Assembly (NCBI GenBank): GCA_033816765.1 | Contig: CM066297.1 | Span: 1,420,573-1,484,572, forward strand | Reading direction: 5' to 3' | Length of the DNA stretch: 64,000 nucleotides | Origin: Nothopassalora personata | Taxonomy: Eukaryota; Ascomycota; Dothideomycetes; Mycosphaerellales; Mycosphaerellaceae | In this document: in pieces, positions 32,018-43,328 of the stretch | How the letters are laid out: each line of letters begins with the position of its first letter | Numbering within the stretch: position 1 is the stretch's first letter | Position numbers and translations under genes: made by a program | The notes under the pieces: generated by a model | What the model saw: the letters and a program-made list of their open reading frames with translations, nothing else | What the model was told of the DNA's origin: nothing | The model's database searches: none

Positions 32018-32284
32018 TTAACGGTTAGCGTATTCCATTCTTGCGCGTTCAAAAAACACGATGCATGCAGATGAGCAAGCCATCTGCTTGCCATCGTTGT
32101 AGCATGTCTGAGGGTCTGAAGCGTCGCACTGCCGTCCGCTATTTATGACGGCTGTGGTGAACCCGAGCACGGCGACAATCATGGACAGGTACTTCAACGC
32201 GAAAATTTCTGAGGCAGTTATGAGGGAGAGGAATCGATGCTTGAGGTTTGACGTCTGATAGTGGCTATCGATTGAGTTGATCAT
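32018..32284 (-). CDS. Small Cys-containing protein, possibly secreted
   Basis: 89 codons from ATG 32284 to the stop at 32018. An inner ATG at 32182 gives a 54-aa form that starts with a hydrophobic signal-like stretch (MIVAVLGFTTA), then GRQCDASDPQTCYNDGKQ and ACSSAC: four cysteines in about 20 residues. A CCTCAG acceptor-like site lies just upstream of the inner start, so a spliced form is possible. Small secreted Cys proteins are common in plant-associated ascomycetes, but no family is recognised and no function is claimed. Confidence 0.35.
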   Translation of the reverse strand: MINSIDSHYQTSNLKHRFLSLITASEIFALKYLSMIVAVLGFTTAVINSGRQCDASDPQTCYNDGKQMACSSACIVFFERARMEYANR

Positions 32285-32308
32285 GGTATGGTACACCTAC
32301 AGTCCTCC

Positions 32309-33098
32309 TCATTGATGTATGGCTTGGCTTCTACACCGCAAAGAAAGCAGAAGTGAGTAGAGTATCTTTCCATACGGCACGTGAAGTGGTTGCAGCAGTC
32401 TCGAAGCTCTATCGCTGTCTTGTAGGAAGGACATCGCTGACCTGATGTTAGTCCTCGTGAAAAATTTGTCCGTGGAAGTAGAAACTGCGCTCACCCGAAA
32501 GTGCTTTCCGCACTCTAGCCTCTCGAACGGATTGTTGGCCTTCGCTCTACGTGCCGCTTTGCAGCTAAGCTTCGTAAGGTCGTCGGCATTGTCTGTAACA
32601 GTGTTACTATTCCAGCATGTGAAGCAGTCACGCTTAGAGCACCACTCCAAGAACCAGCGCTTACGTCTTGATCCAGGAAATCTGACGCATGATTGCATCG
32701 TAGCATTGGAGCCGCCACATAAAGGCGTTCAGCTACTAGTAGTCAGCACCGCTGTCACTGGCATATATTAGCACGCACTGTCCTGCTGGCATCTCATGCT
32801 CCCGCTGCTTGTAGTCCCATTGCTTTAGAGTGTCCTTTGAGGACCATGACCTGCATGCGTTGATCTTCACCTCCTTGCCACCTCACTTTACGGGATATTG
32901 TGACTCATTCTTGTCGGCAGCGAGGAATTCCGGGATAATTCCCTCCATGAAGCGAGCTGTGCAGACCCTGTCCTCGAGGATAGTGATTTCCGTGCAGCTG
33001 TTGTATGACTCCAGACATACAGCACACTGGAATATCGCATGTTGAGGGCGTGGACATTTTGCCTTTTTGCTGACGTTTCTGCGCTTCGTCTTCGCCAT
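32309..33098 (-). pseudogene. RING-type protein, broken
   Basis: From ATG 33098 (MAKTKRRNVSKKAKCPRPQ) through FQCAVCLESYNSCTEITIL and RVCTARF, a C-x2-C...C pattern like the start of a RING finger. An in-frame TGA follows YPVK at about 32881, where GGKEVKINACRSW continues in the same frame as if a Trp codon had become TGA. Further Cys-rich pieces lie in another frame at 32309-32698 (RKRWFLEWCSKRDCFTCWN, LECGKHF). RING proteins are usually ubiquitin ligases. Because canonical RING positions are incomplete and the frame is broken, activity is unlikely. A short unusual intron at the TGA cannot be excluded. Confidence 0.4.
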
Positions 33099-33888
33099 GG
33101 TTGTTGCGACGAGTGTTGTTAGCTGGGTGCTATGAAAGAGAGTTGTAGTAAATGTGAGCAAGCTTTCACGACACTAGAAAGGCGTTCAAGAAGCTTCTTC
33201 AAATGAGAGCGTCCTATGTGAGGAAGGAGTGATCTAGAAAGGCGCATGGGCACCTTATTCAGGATCATGTGACAGATTCAAGCATTCACTGAAACTCGCT
33301 AGGACTCTAGCTCTTTAGAAAAAGAACATGGGTGTCGAGGCGTACGCGTGCAGAATGCACATGATCGGAACTGCACCGTGGCAAAGATCTGGAGTACTCC
33401 CACCTACGTCTCGAACTTCTTGAGCGCGAAAGATTCACAAGTCGTGAACGATCATTTGCGTATAGTGTAATGTATGTCGGGTGCGTGTTCCCATGATTCC
33501 CATTACATCCGCAGCCGACTACGTAGACGTCTTTAGAAGTCTTGTTGACGCGAAAAACGATGGTCGAAGTTCATGATATGCGCACTTCCTTTCTATCGAC
33601 AAAAGAACTTCATCAAGGCGCTTACTGGGCAAGTCTCGTTCCACTCCTGCTTCACAGTCTCTTCCTATTCAGTTCGGGATCGTCTTCGGGGTCGTCTGTG
33701 GTGTTCTGGAGGTGAGTTCCAGACATCGATATGACGCCTTAAGCTACCTCTGCGGCAGGCTCCAGGCCGGCAAGCCTGGTATTTAGGACCTCGATATTGG
33801 CATTATTCTCTTCACCTGCAGAACTATCCTGCGCCGCTCTGACCGCCTTGCGCTTCGCCTTCGCGGCCTTGGTCATGTCCATTCATCC
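33099..33888. other. Intergenic, no feature seen
   Basis: No supported gene, repeat or RNA on either strand. Confidence 0.4.
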
Positions 33889-34917
33889 TTACACTTGCTC
33901 CAGAACGGCCTCCAACGCATCAGAGTCTTGTAGTCTCTTCACCTTCTGGTATGCTGAAAGCAAATTTCGATGAGGCACTTGCTCAGGCTCAGGGGTGGCT
34001 TTGCTCGCCAGAGTCAGTTGGAGTGCTATGTTTTCCAGGCCCTTCCTGTACAGGATGAGAGACTCGAGGTAGTGTGACTGCTTGGATCGGGCAACCCGGC
34101 TCACCGCTGTCTCAGCTCTTCTTATGTGACCTTGCTCTCTGCTCCGATATCCCCCTGATAGCTGATCTTGATAGAGCCTGCGTTGAACCGCTTGCTAGGA
34201 GAGGCTTTGCTGGGGAGCTACCGAATGCGCGGCTTGAGTGCACTCCGAGCTCTGATCTGGCCTTGCGCTGGCTGATGTCTCGCGGTCTCGGTGCTCGGTG
34301 TCGAGGTGATGGTTGCTATATCATGCGATGTACCCTGCCTGTAATCAGGCGTCTTCGAGACGGTGCCGACGGTATCGCCCTGCCATGCCGCCGGATCACC
34401 GAGGCTACGAGAGGGTGATGGAATGAAGCATATCGAATGTACTATCCTCTGACGCGTTGTCATCGTCTGCCAGAATAGGGCCCTCTTGGACGGCTCGCCT
34501 TGCAGTTGCGGTGGCCGGCTCCGTGCCTGGCTGAGTGCGTCGCCCCTGTCAGCAAGCCTCCGTATTGTGCATCTCGCGCCACCTAGTAAGGTTCGGATTG
34601 TCGTAGACCACCTTTCGACGGTAGGGTACTGGGTGGTATTGAGCTGTGGCGGCCGTAGTTGCGCTTCTCTGAGACAGCACCGCCACGGGCCCAGTCATCC
34701 TGAGGCCTCTCGTGGTGGTGTCGTGTGACATGTCATCGATGCCTTCAACTGGAAGTAGTATCAGTGTTGGGAAGTCAAAATACCCAGGCCTAGGGCATCC
34801 ATAGGTCTCATCTTACCTGTACGCCTCTAAGGCGCGCTCGGAGGGCGCTCGCTTCGCGTTGTTCTTCTCGACCTCGCGGCGGTCAGCACGAGTCTTCATC
34901 TTGCGCTCGTCTGCCAT
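33889..34917 (-). pseudogene. Hypothetical gene or remnant
   Basis: Minus strand from ATG 34917 (MADERKMKTRADRREVEKNN). A possible intron (GTAAGA...TTCCAG, about 34748-34820) comes before a frame with YHPVPYRRKVVYDNPNLTRW (34549-34731). The last part, in that same frame at 33889-34104, reads SHYLESLILYRKGLENIALQ and is helical. Several stops lie between the parts, and the phase at the putative intron does not join cleanly. The family is not recognised. Confidence 0.3.
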
Positions 34918-35061
34918 ATCGTGGAAGTACTGTTTGCCAAAATTAAGTGGACGATGTAACTTTGAAGCCGTGATGATGAGGTCACAGAAGTAGAACACTG
35001 ATGCGATGTCTTGTAAAGCAGAAAGATACCCGTGCTGAGCGCTGTGATTACGCCTCACCAA

Positions 35062-38000
35062 AGGTCTAGGAAGAGACCTTCTTGTTCACTCGTGTAGCGG
35101 AGGAGCGCCCAATCAATGAAGCTTCCGCAATGCTCCAGCACGTGCACACTTCTAATAATGAGTGACGTGTCGTGAGAAGGACACGACTGTCTCCGCTTTC
35201 AGCGACGGTGGAAAACTTATGACTTACCTCTCATCCTCACCTTGTCCCTCTTCTCCCCATCGCCACTCTTCGCAACCAACCTCTACTTGATTTTCCGACT
35301 GTCCACGTCCAGAATCCATAGTCGGGTGGGCCGTGCGTTCCAAGGACAGCTACCCCAAGCTGCGAAAAGAACGCTGAGACTCAAGCATTCAGATCGGATG
35401 CCTCGCGGTGTGCGGTAAGCGGTATGTGATGGACGTCACATGTTATCGACTGTTCGTGCGCAACTGGTACTATCTGGCCGGGGCATCGCGACGACCCCAA
35501 AGACTGGCCTCTGGGCCGTCGGCGGGCGAATACGGGGCGCGGTCCCACATACTGCGAGGGCGTGCACCGAACGTTGCTCATCTGATTATGGTAATAGGTG
35601 TTCCAAGCAAGCGGTTAGTCGGAGGGGGTGTCGGTACGAAGAGTCGTGGATGGCGATGCGCAAGAACAAGAGGCCGAGTGCCACCACATCCATGAGAAGT
35701 TGTCCCATCACTGCCTCGCGATATGCTAACATTTCACGCTTTTAGGCCATCAGGGCTCGAGCGTATGCCGCTTCGTCCTGGACGCCGCCCATCACGCACA
35801 TGCTACCCGCTGCCTTTGCAGGTATGAGGTGCTTCGGCTGCTGTCGATTTCGCGCTAATTAGACAAGGACGTCCAGGGGAATGCACCAGGGCTACGGCCC
35901 ACGAGGGTTAAAGATACGACCCCAGGGACACCGGGCATAGTCATTTGGAGCCGATGACCTTCGACTCGTTGAGAGACAAGTGTTTGATAAGTCTAGGGGT
36001 ATCATGATGTTGCTAACAAAAAGTGTTGCTGACGCGTTTTTTACCTAATCGCAACGTTAGCAACATGATGGTGAGGTGTGCTCGATCCGGCTTTAGGCAA
36101 TCAATGTATAGCGGTGCGATTTTGATAATTCTGTGAATATGTCGTTGTCGATGCAGATACGACGTTATCGATAGACTGCTTCGAGGACGAGAGCATGCTT
36201 TTCGCACAAGGTTGCGAATCCCCGGTATACACGCGCAGCAAAGTGCTGTATCTATTTCAATCACTGAAGAAGCCGACACCTAGGATTTGATGTTAGTAGA
36301 GATCAAGTACGTCTCTGTATTTACGTCGTCTCACCAAACATGAGCATGAACAAGTCCTTCTTACAGGTAACAACGTTCATCCTCCACAGCATCGGCATGG
36401 GTAAACATACCACAAGCACATCAAGGGCGATGTTGAGCGCAGCCGAGGCCCAGGATTGTGCATTAATGTAACTGCAATGTCCTGGGTGTTCTCCATCCCA
36501 CCGTGTCCAGGCCTATCACTTGAGAGTTAGCCGTGGTACTTGTAGCTAATCTCACTGACAGCGCCGCTCACAAACTCAATAGGAGTGCATTGGAAAATCG
36601 TGATCAGAACGAAACTGACGCCGTAAGCCACATTGAGTGCGAGAGCACCGTAGACCAGCTGTCGGAAAGTCTTCTGCTGGAAGATCCGAAGATAGGTTCA
36701 GAGAATGGCAATCTTGATGATTCGTAGTACCGCCAGGTACAGGACCTCATCTCTTTGCCAACCACACCAAGGAGAATCCGGTCGGGTCTCTGACGCCAGA
36801 CATCCTGAAGAGCTTCTTTGCAGTGACCGGAGATCGGGCTAACTTCACGTACACCAAATGCCACGAGCGGAATCCAGAGAACTGGTAGAAGCGTGGACTG
36901 GACTGGACTACACTCTGGTGCAGCTCAATTTGGATGTGGTAAAATTTGTGCTGAAGGATGCGGTCTTTTGCCAGTATTGGTGGAAATACCGGCAAGGTCA
37001 ACTCATTCACTGGCGTCGACCTCTCGAACCCAGTCGGCGGTGTCCTCAACGGGACGAATACTCATAGAGCGCGCTTTCCAAGGGACATTGGGCAGCCCCA
37101 GCAGTTGCGCTTGAAGCAAGACGATAGTGGTTTGACCATCAGAATCGAGCCCATCTCGTTTGATACTCATGGCAGTGACCTGGCCCGATATCGATGGCTA
37201 GTAGCGATGATGTTGATGTACAAAGCAGGATGGTCAACACAAAGGACCTGACTCACTTGCCCGGTTTCTGCCTGGCCACCGAAGTTCGGCACCAGGAGAT
37301 TCAGCCGAAGCCTTCCAACGTCACACGTCACACGGGTACTTTTCACATCACTCTCCGCCTACTGCCCCATTTCGCCCTCTGTCTCGCCCTAGGATGCGCA
37401 GATGCTAAAGGACGGCCACACTGCACCCGCTAGGAGTGAGTCGAATGTCAGTCACGATCGAATCCATGGGTCAGAATGTAGAGCGTTCGCACTATACCCG
37501 CAAGGGTAGCTTTATTGGCCTCTAAACTACTCCGCTGCAACAATGCTACTAACGAAAGCCTTTCCACCCATAGAGATGAAGCGGCCCATGCGCCAACTGA
37601 CAGTCCTTGAGGACATCTATACTCTGCCTGTTCCATCTATCCCCGTCGCTATGCTTTCAAGCAAATAATGAGACAGCTCCGACCGCTCGTCATGCATAGA
37701 ACCATTCACCAGAAACAATTGAGCGTAGTCCAAATCCCTCCCAGAAAACATCTCCGTTGTGATCGTAGTGAATGCCTGCCATCAAGGCAGTGTCAATGGC
37801 CCCGCCGTTGATGTATAGATTTCGCGCTTCCGCCTTCCAGAAATCATCCGCCAGTCGAGTGGGCAGGAGATGCTTTTGGATCCATCGATGTTCTGGACTG
37901 TAGCATGACTTAACCGGTCGGGGGATCCCGAGGTGGTGGACCGTTGCGGTGAGCGGCTACTCTGCTTGGCCTCATGTCTGCAACGGCGGTGTTCATGCTA

Positions 38001-40730
38001 CTGTTCTGGTTGTTGTAGCCTGCAATCGTGGTGCTCATGTTGTCGTTCTTGTTGTTGTTGTAGTTGGCGATGTTGTTGTTGAATGCCTGAAGTACTGTCC
38101 ACAGTATGTGTATGTTTATTTGTAATGGCTTTGTTTTGTAATATGTTGAGCTGATGTGTGGGATGAGCGTTAGATTGACGGGATGGTGGAAGTTATTATA
38201 TGCGATTGGAGATATACAGCAGCAGGGCCAAGGGCGATTGTCTGCCTCAGACCTACCATGGGTGCAACGCGCGCTGCCTGTTACTCATCGAGCGGCCTCG
38301 GGACAGGGCGCAGCAACAACAACTGAAGAAGACGAAAAGAGCCTCCGCCAAGTGGAGCCCATGGTGTCACAGGTTGTGTTGCCCTTTCTGCCTTCATAAG
38401 ATCAACGCGCTTGTTGGTGAATGGGTCTTTTGCCACTTGACACTACGACGCTAGAGGATAGAAGGAAGGATGGAAGGCCTGCAAGAAGAAGCGAGTTAGC
38501 TGGCGGTACTGGAAGGCCGGCTATAATGGCACAAGGACTCACTCTTCGCACAAGGTTCAGCCTCCAACAAGTGTCTAACAAGACGCGCAGCGCCAGCCAG
38601 TCATCCGACTAGAGGGAGGGAAACGTCTGTCTCTAGGCAGGTGATCGGAGCGGTGCATGCCTAAGGTGCTAGCTGCCTGTGTTGCCTGGCCCGCTTGTAT
38701 CGTCTGGGCGGCCGACCGGCAGTCAACAGTCGTTGCCGCCTGCATCGAGTGAATAACTCCGAAGCGACATAAACATCAGCTGCCGAGTATGCAGCGATGC
38801 ACGGTGTCTGGACAGACTAAAGAGGCGAGAGTGAAAGGTTCTGATGAGAGCTTCACCGAAGGCAGCTGCGGTGATCAGATCGCGCGGGAGCAGCCGGGTC
38901 GTCTCCACCAATCTCTACCGACAACGCTACCTCAAATGCTGCAGGTACACGGCGTATTTCCCCCTGCTGCATGTGCGGTAACTCGAAACAGATCACAGCT
39001 GGTATTGTTGCTTTTCCCAACACAACAACACGATCTGGAAATGTCCAGCTCAGTCTCCGCAAACCGTCCGCAGCATCTGTGACGGTGTTGGTGGCCAGCT
39101 TGGGGGGCTGAATGCATCGCCCACCCTGGCTGCCTCCTTCTCGCTTGACATTCGTCCAATCACTGATCACGAAACGACGTTGGGGATTGAGCAGTGTTGT
39201 CCGATTAAAGGGCGTCATCGGGATAAAAATGGCCCTGTCGCAAGCAGCCTTCCCGGCGTAACAAAAGCACCACGCAGAAGGGGCGTGAATCTGAAAGCGT
39301 GTGCTAAAGCATGACAGGTGCCACTGTGTCTTCATCCAGACTGCCAGTCGGTGATGTGCCGAGTGGGAGCCAGGAGCCGATGGTCCCATCCTGCAGGAGT
39401 GAGAGAACAGATGACCGCTGCAGCCTGCAAAGGCCAAGGAGCCGGCTGCAACAGTCTGTGAGTGAACATCGCAGGGTACCAACACGAACGGCCAACATCG
39501 AATGTAGGGCAATTCGGCACACACTAGCTGACGCACCTCGACGATGTGCAAGATCGGCAGCATCAAAGCCTGGGCAAAGGATGCACAGTCCTGGCGGGCG
39601 CCGCCTATTCATCAAGTTCAGTCACGCCCTTCATTTGACAGACCTCCAAGAAATGCAGGTCACGACCATATCAGGGCATGAGCCATGACGCTGCTATTAC
39701 CTGAGCTTTGGCCAGATGTCAAACATAGCCATGCCGTCACTGAGCATTCGAAGGCGTCTGCGGATCTCAATAATTGTCTGCTACTCCTAACAATCCTACG
39801 GCGCCACACTTCACTACCCGCACCTCGTGTGACTCTTGCGGGGACCTAGACAGGCCCGAACCGAGAATTCCCGATTCGAGTCACCACGGCATGGACCTCG
39901 TCCCAGCACGAGCGATGACCACCTCCCTCCGGCCTGGGACCAAACCACAACCCGAACACCCATCATCACGCTCATGCGCAGCACCATCACACAACAGCAC
40001 GCCGCCGAATCCAGATGGCATCATTGTGCACCACCCCTACCTCAGGGCTGAAACAGAGCCTCAATAAAGCCACCTTGGTACTCGGGATTGCACGCCTCCC
40101 TCGGCCGGGCCGCAGCATGACAATCATCGCACAACAGCATCTACCCAGATCCGCTGCCAGGGACAACCACCGTACTGTAACACCTTTAACAAATCGAACA
40201 AACGTGCTGCGGAGCTATCTAAGGGCACCGTACGAGCTGTCATCAGAACACGTTTCTGAAGACGAAAGTGGTACACGTTGCACTTGCACAAACGTCTTTC
40301 GGGACCGAGCCACGAAGACTGAAATCTGTCCAAGTCATCAGCGCATCGCCCTCTAAACCACGTGACGTCGGAAACTGGCAGAAAGTCTGGTATCTCTTCT
40401 CCTCGACAGATTACTTTCGCCTCTGCATTGAACGTATCGATATGGCCTGGCATCTTCACAAGGACCGCATCAATCCGTGATTTACCACTAACACATCGGC
40501 GGGAATGCAAATTAAACCGGTGGTATATCCTTTAACGACCCTCTGCTACAAGTACTACTTTACTATAGGTAGGTGCTTCTTTCTTCGCGATCCTTTCAAC
40601 CAAGTCCGCTCAAAACGCCATGCACGAAACAAGAAATGTTCAAGTCATCACAACATGCAACCCATCACTTCATCCCTCGTCATGATACCTCATCTCCGTC
40701 GACCCTCGCCATCTCCCCATGTTCTCAGGC
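35062..40730. other. Long gene-poor stretch without a confident gene
   Basis: Only short or overlapping open frames with no motif I recognise; a 237-codon minus frame at 38853-39566 has no family resemblance and unlikely composition. Composition is host-like, not RIP-mutated. Local structure: an 11-bp inverted repeat at 36007-36066 and a GTT/TTG-rich run near 38040-38085. It may hold decayed genes or spliced genes I cannot parse. Confidence 0.45.
36007..36066. repeat. Inverted repeat, hairpin-capable
   Basis: ATGTTGCTAAC (36007-36017) pairs perfectly with GTTAGCAACAT (36056-36066) across a 38-bp loop. No neighbouring gene end explains it. It could be a terminator-like hairpin, a small foldback repeat, or chance. 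Confidence 0.35.
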
Positions 40731-42770
40731 CTACGCATCCTCCGCCTCAACCCTACAGAGCACCTCTTCGAGAAACCCCTCAAGCAGCCCTTCCACACCA
40801 TCCCCCATCCCGACCGGCGCCACATTGTCCCAATGATCAATCTCCTTGAACAATCTCGAGATCTTCCCCATACACTTCCGAATCTGCTCATGCGCTTGTC
40901 GTTTGAACTGCAAATCTTCCGCAGACATCGCCTCCTCGCCAGGTCGACCCTGCTTTTTCTGCAAGAGCGAGAGTTGGTAGTTCCGCCGATGTAGTGCAGC
41001 CTCCAACGCGGGTGTCACCACCGAGGTTAGGGCTGTGATGGGTTGCTCCGCGGGTTCCTGCTGCGGCTGCTGCTGTTCTGATGTCAGGAGAGATCGGTCG
41101 GACAATGCTGAGTCGAGGGAGGATCGTGGTTCCTTTTGCGGCGGAGGAGGAGCCGCTTGGGTAAGCTGATCGGAGGGTTTCGTTGTGGGTGGTGCGAAAC
41201 TCGGTAGAGGTTTCTGGAAGAGGTCGTTGCGGAAATGATTGCTCTGGGAAGGTATATGCGCTGGTGCTACGCCTGCCTGCTGCTGCGGTTGTGGAGGCGG
41301 TCGTGTTGGTGCGGGTATCAAGGCTGCGGGCTGGAGGTTTGAAGCTGGGAGGGGACCGTCCTTGATTGACAATCCTTTCATGTACTGCGACATGTCACTT
41401 GCTATCGATTGCTGGAGGAAGTCATCGTTCAATAGCCGTGGTGTTTGCGGTGTTGCTGGCGGTTGTGGTGAAGGTGCGACCTCGTCTGCTCTCGGTGTTT
41501 GGGGTGGAGTCTGAGCTGCTACAGGCTTCCGGATAGGAGATGCTGGTAGTGGAGTCTTTGCGGCCACGCCCGGAGAAGGTAGTGGTGCGTTTCTCTTCGT
41601 CGGCGAAGGCGTCTTGGGAAGTGGTGGGGGCAACATCGAACTGCCCCCTCCTCGAACAGTGTCGCGCGGCACATTCTCCTCACCACCGGCGCCATTCTCT
41701 TTGTCTACCCCAAAGCCATTGGATTGGGATGCTGGAACATGCGAGCTCCTGGAGTTCATTCCTGATTCGTTCATAACTCTCAGGCCAGGACCCGGCAGAG
41801 CACGTCGTGCTGCCGGCCTCACAGTGCCAAAGTCCCACAGATCTTCCTCGTCCGTGTGACGCGCTTTGTCGTCGTCCCTATAGTCGTCTCCATCGTCATC
41901 CTCATCGCCTCGATGTGTGGCCTGCCATCGCTCGTGTCGCTCAATCAATTCGGTGAGGTACGCATTGCGCTTGGCTCGCCGTATCCATGGGTGCTTCAGC
42001 AGTTCTCTTGCACTCGGCCTTTCTCGTGGCTCTTTTCGCAGACATCGGAACACAAAGTCCTTGAAGTCTTTGCTGAAGTTGCCCTCAAGTAGTGGTGCTG
42101 GGTTCTTTGGAATGAGGAACAAGACTTTCATGGGATGTATGTCGCTATAAGGAGGTTCGCCCAGAGCCAGCTCCAGCGCAGTTATTCCCAGGGACCATAT
42201 GTCCGCCTTGTGATCGTACCCCGACTGCTTGATCACCTCGGGCGCCATCCAGAAGGGCGTGCCTACGAACGTGTTCTTCTTGGTCATGGTGGCAGTAAGT
42301 TGTCCAGAGACCCCAAAGTCGGCGAGTTTGACTTGTCCTGTAGCTCCAAGCAGTATATTTGCAGCCTTGATATCTCTGTGCAACTTCCCGTCGCTGTGGA
42401 GGTATTCCAGGCCCAGCAACAGCTCCTTGATGATAATGGATATGTAGTCCTCGGGGATGACTCCAGGTTTCAGCATGTCCGCGCAGCTCCCTCCCTGACA
42501 CCACTCCATGATGATCCATAGGTCCGAGCCTTTCAGGTATGATCCGTAGTACTTGGTGACATACGGGGAATGGAGACCTGACAGTATGGAAATCTCCTGT
42601 ATGATGTCGTCCACCTCATCGTCTGCATTTTCCACGTCGATGATCTTAATGGCGACTGATTGTCCTGTCCGCTTGTCGACGCCTTTGTAGACTTTTCCGA
42701 AACTGCCTCCTCCTATGCATGCCTGCTTGGTGTACAATGCCTCGGGGTCTGCGCTGGGTGTGTCGGCCAT
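40731..42770 (-). CDS. Ste20/GCK-type serine/threonine protein kinase
   Basis: 679 aa, one exon, ATG 42770. Kinase domain at residues about 13-265: glycine loop GGGSFGKVYKG (21-30), catalytic Lys42 in VAIK, HRDIKAAN catalytic loop, DFGVSG, activation segment GTPFWMAPEV, and ADIWSLGITALELA. The long middle is low-complexity, rich in Pro, Ser and Gln. The C-terminal about 100 residues are helical (TPALEAALHRRNYQLSLLQ). The kinase sequence and C-terminal tail fit the germinal-centre kinase III group, which in fungi acts in septation, polarity and cytokinesis networks (Sid1/Sps1-like). It is intact and not RIP-mutated. Group assignment is by recall of the family; which paralogue it is remains open. 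Confidence 0.93.
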   Translation of the reverse strand: MADTPSADPEALYTKQACIGGGSFGKVYKGVDKRTGQSVAIKIIDVENADDEVDDIIQEISILSGLHSPYVTKYYGSYLKGSDLWIIMEWCQGGSCADMLKPGVIPEDYISIIIKELLLGLEYLHSDGKLHRDIKAANILLGATGQVKLADFGVSGQLTATMTKKNTFVGTPFWMAPEVIKQSGYDHKADIWSLGITALELALGEPPYSDIHPMKVLFLIPKNPAPLLEGNFSKDFKDFVFRCLRKEPRERPSARELLKHPWIRRAKRNAYLTELIERHERWQATHRGDEDDDGDDYRDDDKARHTDEEDLWDFGTVRPAARRALPGPGLRVMNESGMNSRSSHVPASQSNGFGVDKENGAGGEENVPRDTVRGGGSSMLPPPLPKTPSPTKRNAPLPSPGVAAKTPLPASPIRKPVAAQTPPQTPRADEVAPSPQPPATPQTPRLLNDDFLQQSIASDMSQYMKGLSIKDGPLPASNLQPAALIPAPTRPPPQPQQQAGVAPAHIPSQSNHFRNDLFQKPLPSFAPPTTKPSDQLTQAAPPPPQKEPRSSLDSALSDRSLLTSEQQQPQQEPAEQPITALTSVVTPALEAALHRRNYQLSLLQKKQGRPGEEAMSAEDLQFKRQAHEQIRKCMGKISRLFKEIDHWDNVAPVGMGDGVEGLLEGFLEEVLCRVEAEDA

Positions 42771-43328
42771 GTCGCGTAGTCGCGGTGGAAATTGTATGCG
42801 AATGTGGTGGTGGTGGTGGTGAGGATGCTACGTTCTTCACTGTAGCCGTAGAGGAAAGTCGCCGTCTTCGCGCTGCCAGGATGGTTTATGTCGCGGCTGC
42901 TCTACGCAATTAAAGGTAAGGGCGCATCGAGGCGCATGTGCTACAGACGCGAGGTGAAAGAGCGGCCCAAGTGCTTCTCGTGAGCAAACACTTCATATAT
43001 GAGCCCGCATTGTTAGTGCCGCAACAACAAAAAGACGCGGTGGTGTGGTTGATGTAACGACGTCCAGACACTGCACCAGAGCCACATTCCGTGCTCCGAA
43101 TCCTGTCGTTCCCGTCGTCAGGCGCGCAGGGATCCGGTGTTTGGAATCATCAACAACATTGCCTCAGCGTCATTGCTCATTGGCCAATGCGCAGCGGGAC
43201 GCGGGGACGGGCATCCACCAGCGCGTGTACTGTACTGTACCTTGCAGCTTGGCCTTGGACCTCACCCACTTCTCTGTGCCTCGGTGTCATTCACCTCCCA
43301 CTGCCTTGTTTCACGTGCTTCGTTGAAT

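Noticed and set aside
38853..39566. 237-codon minus-strand frame
   Set aside because: No family resemblance, unlikely composition, overlapping frames on both strands, and no splice context.
43137..43328. 64-codon N-terminal extension of the M20 peptidase frame
   Set aside because: It has no ATG start and would place the clear signal peptide in the middle of the protein.
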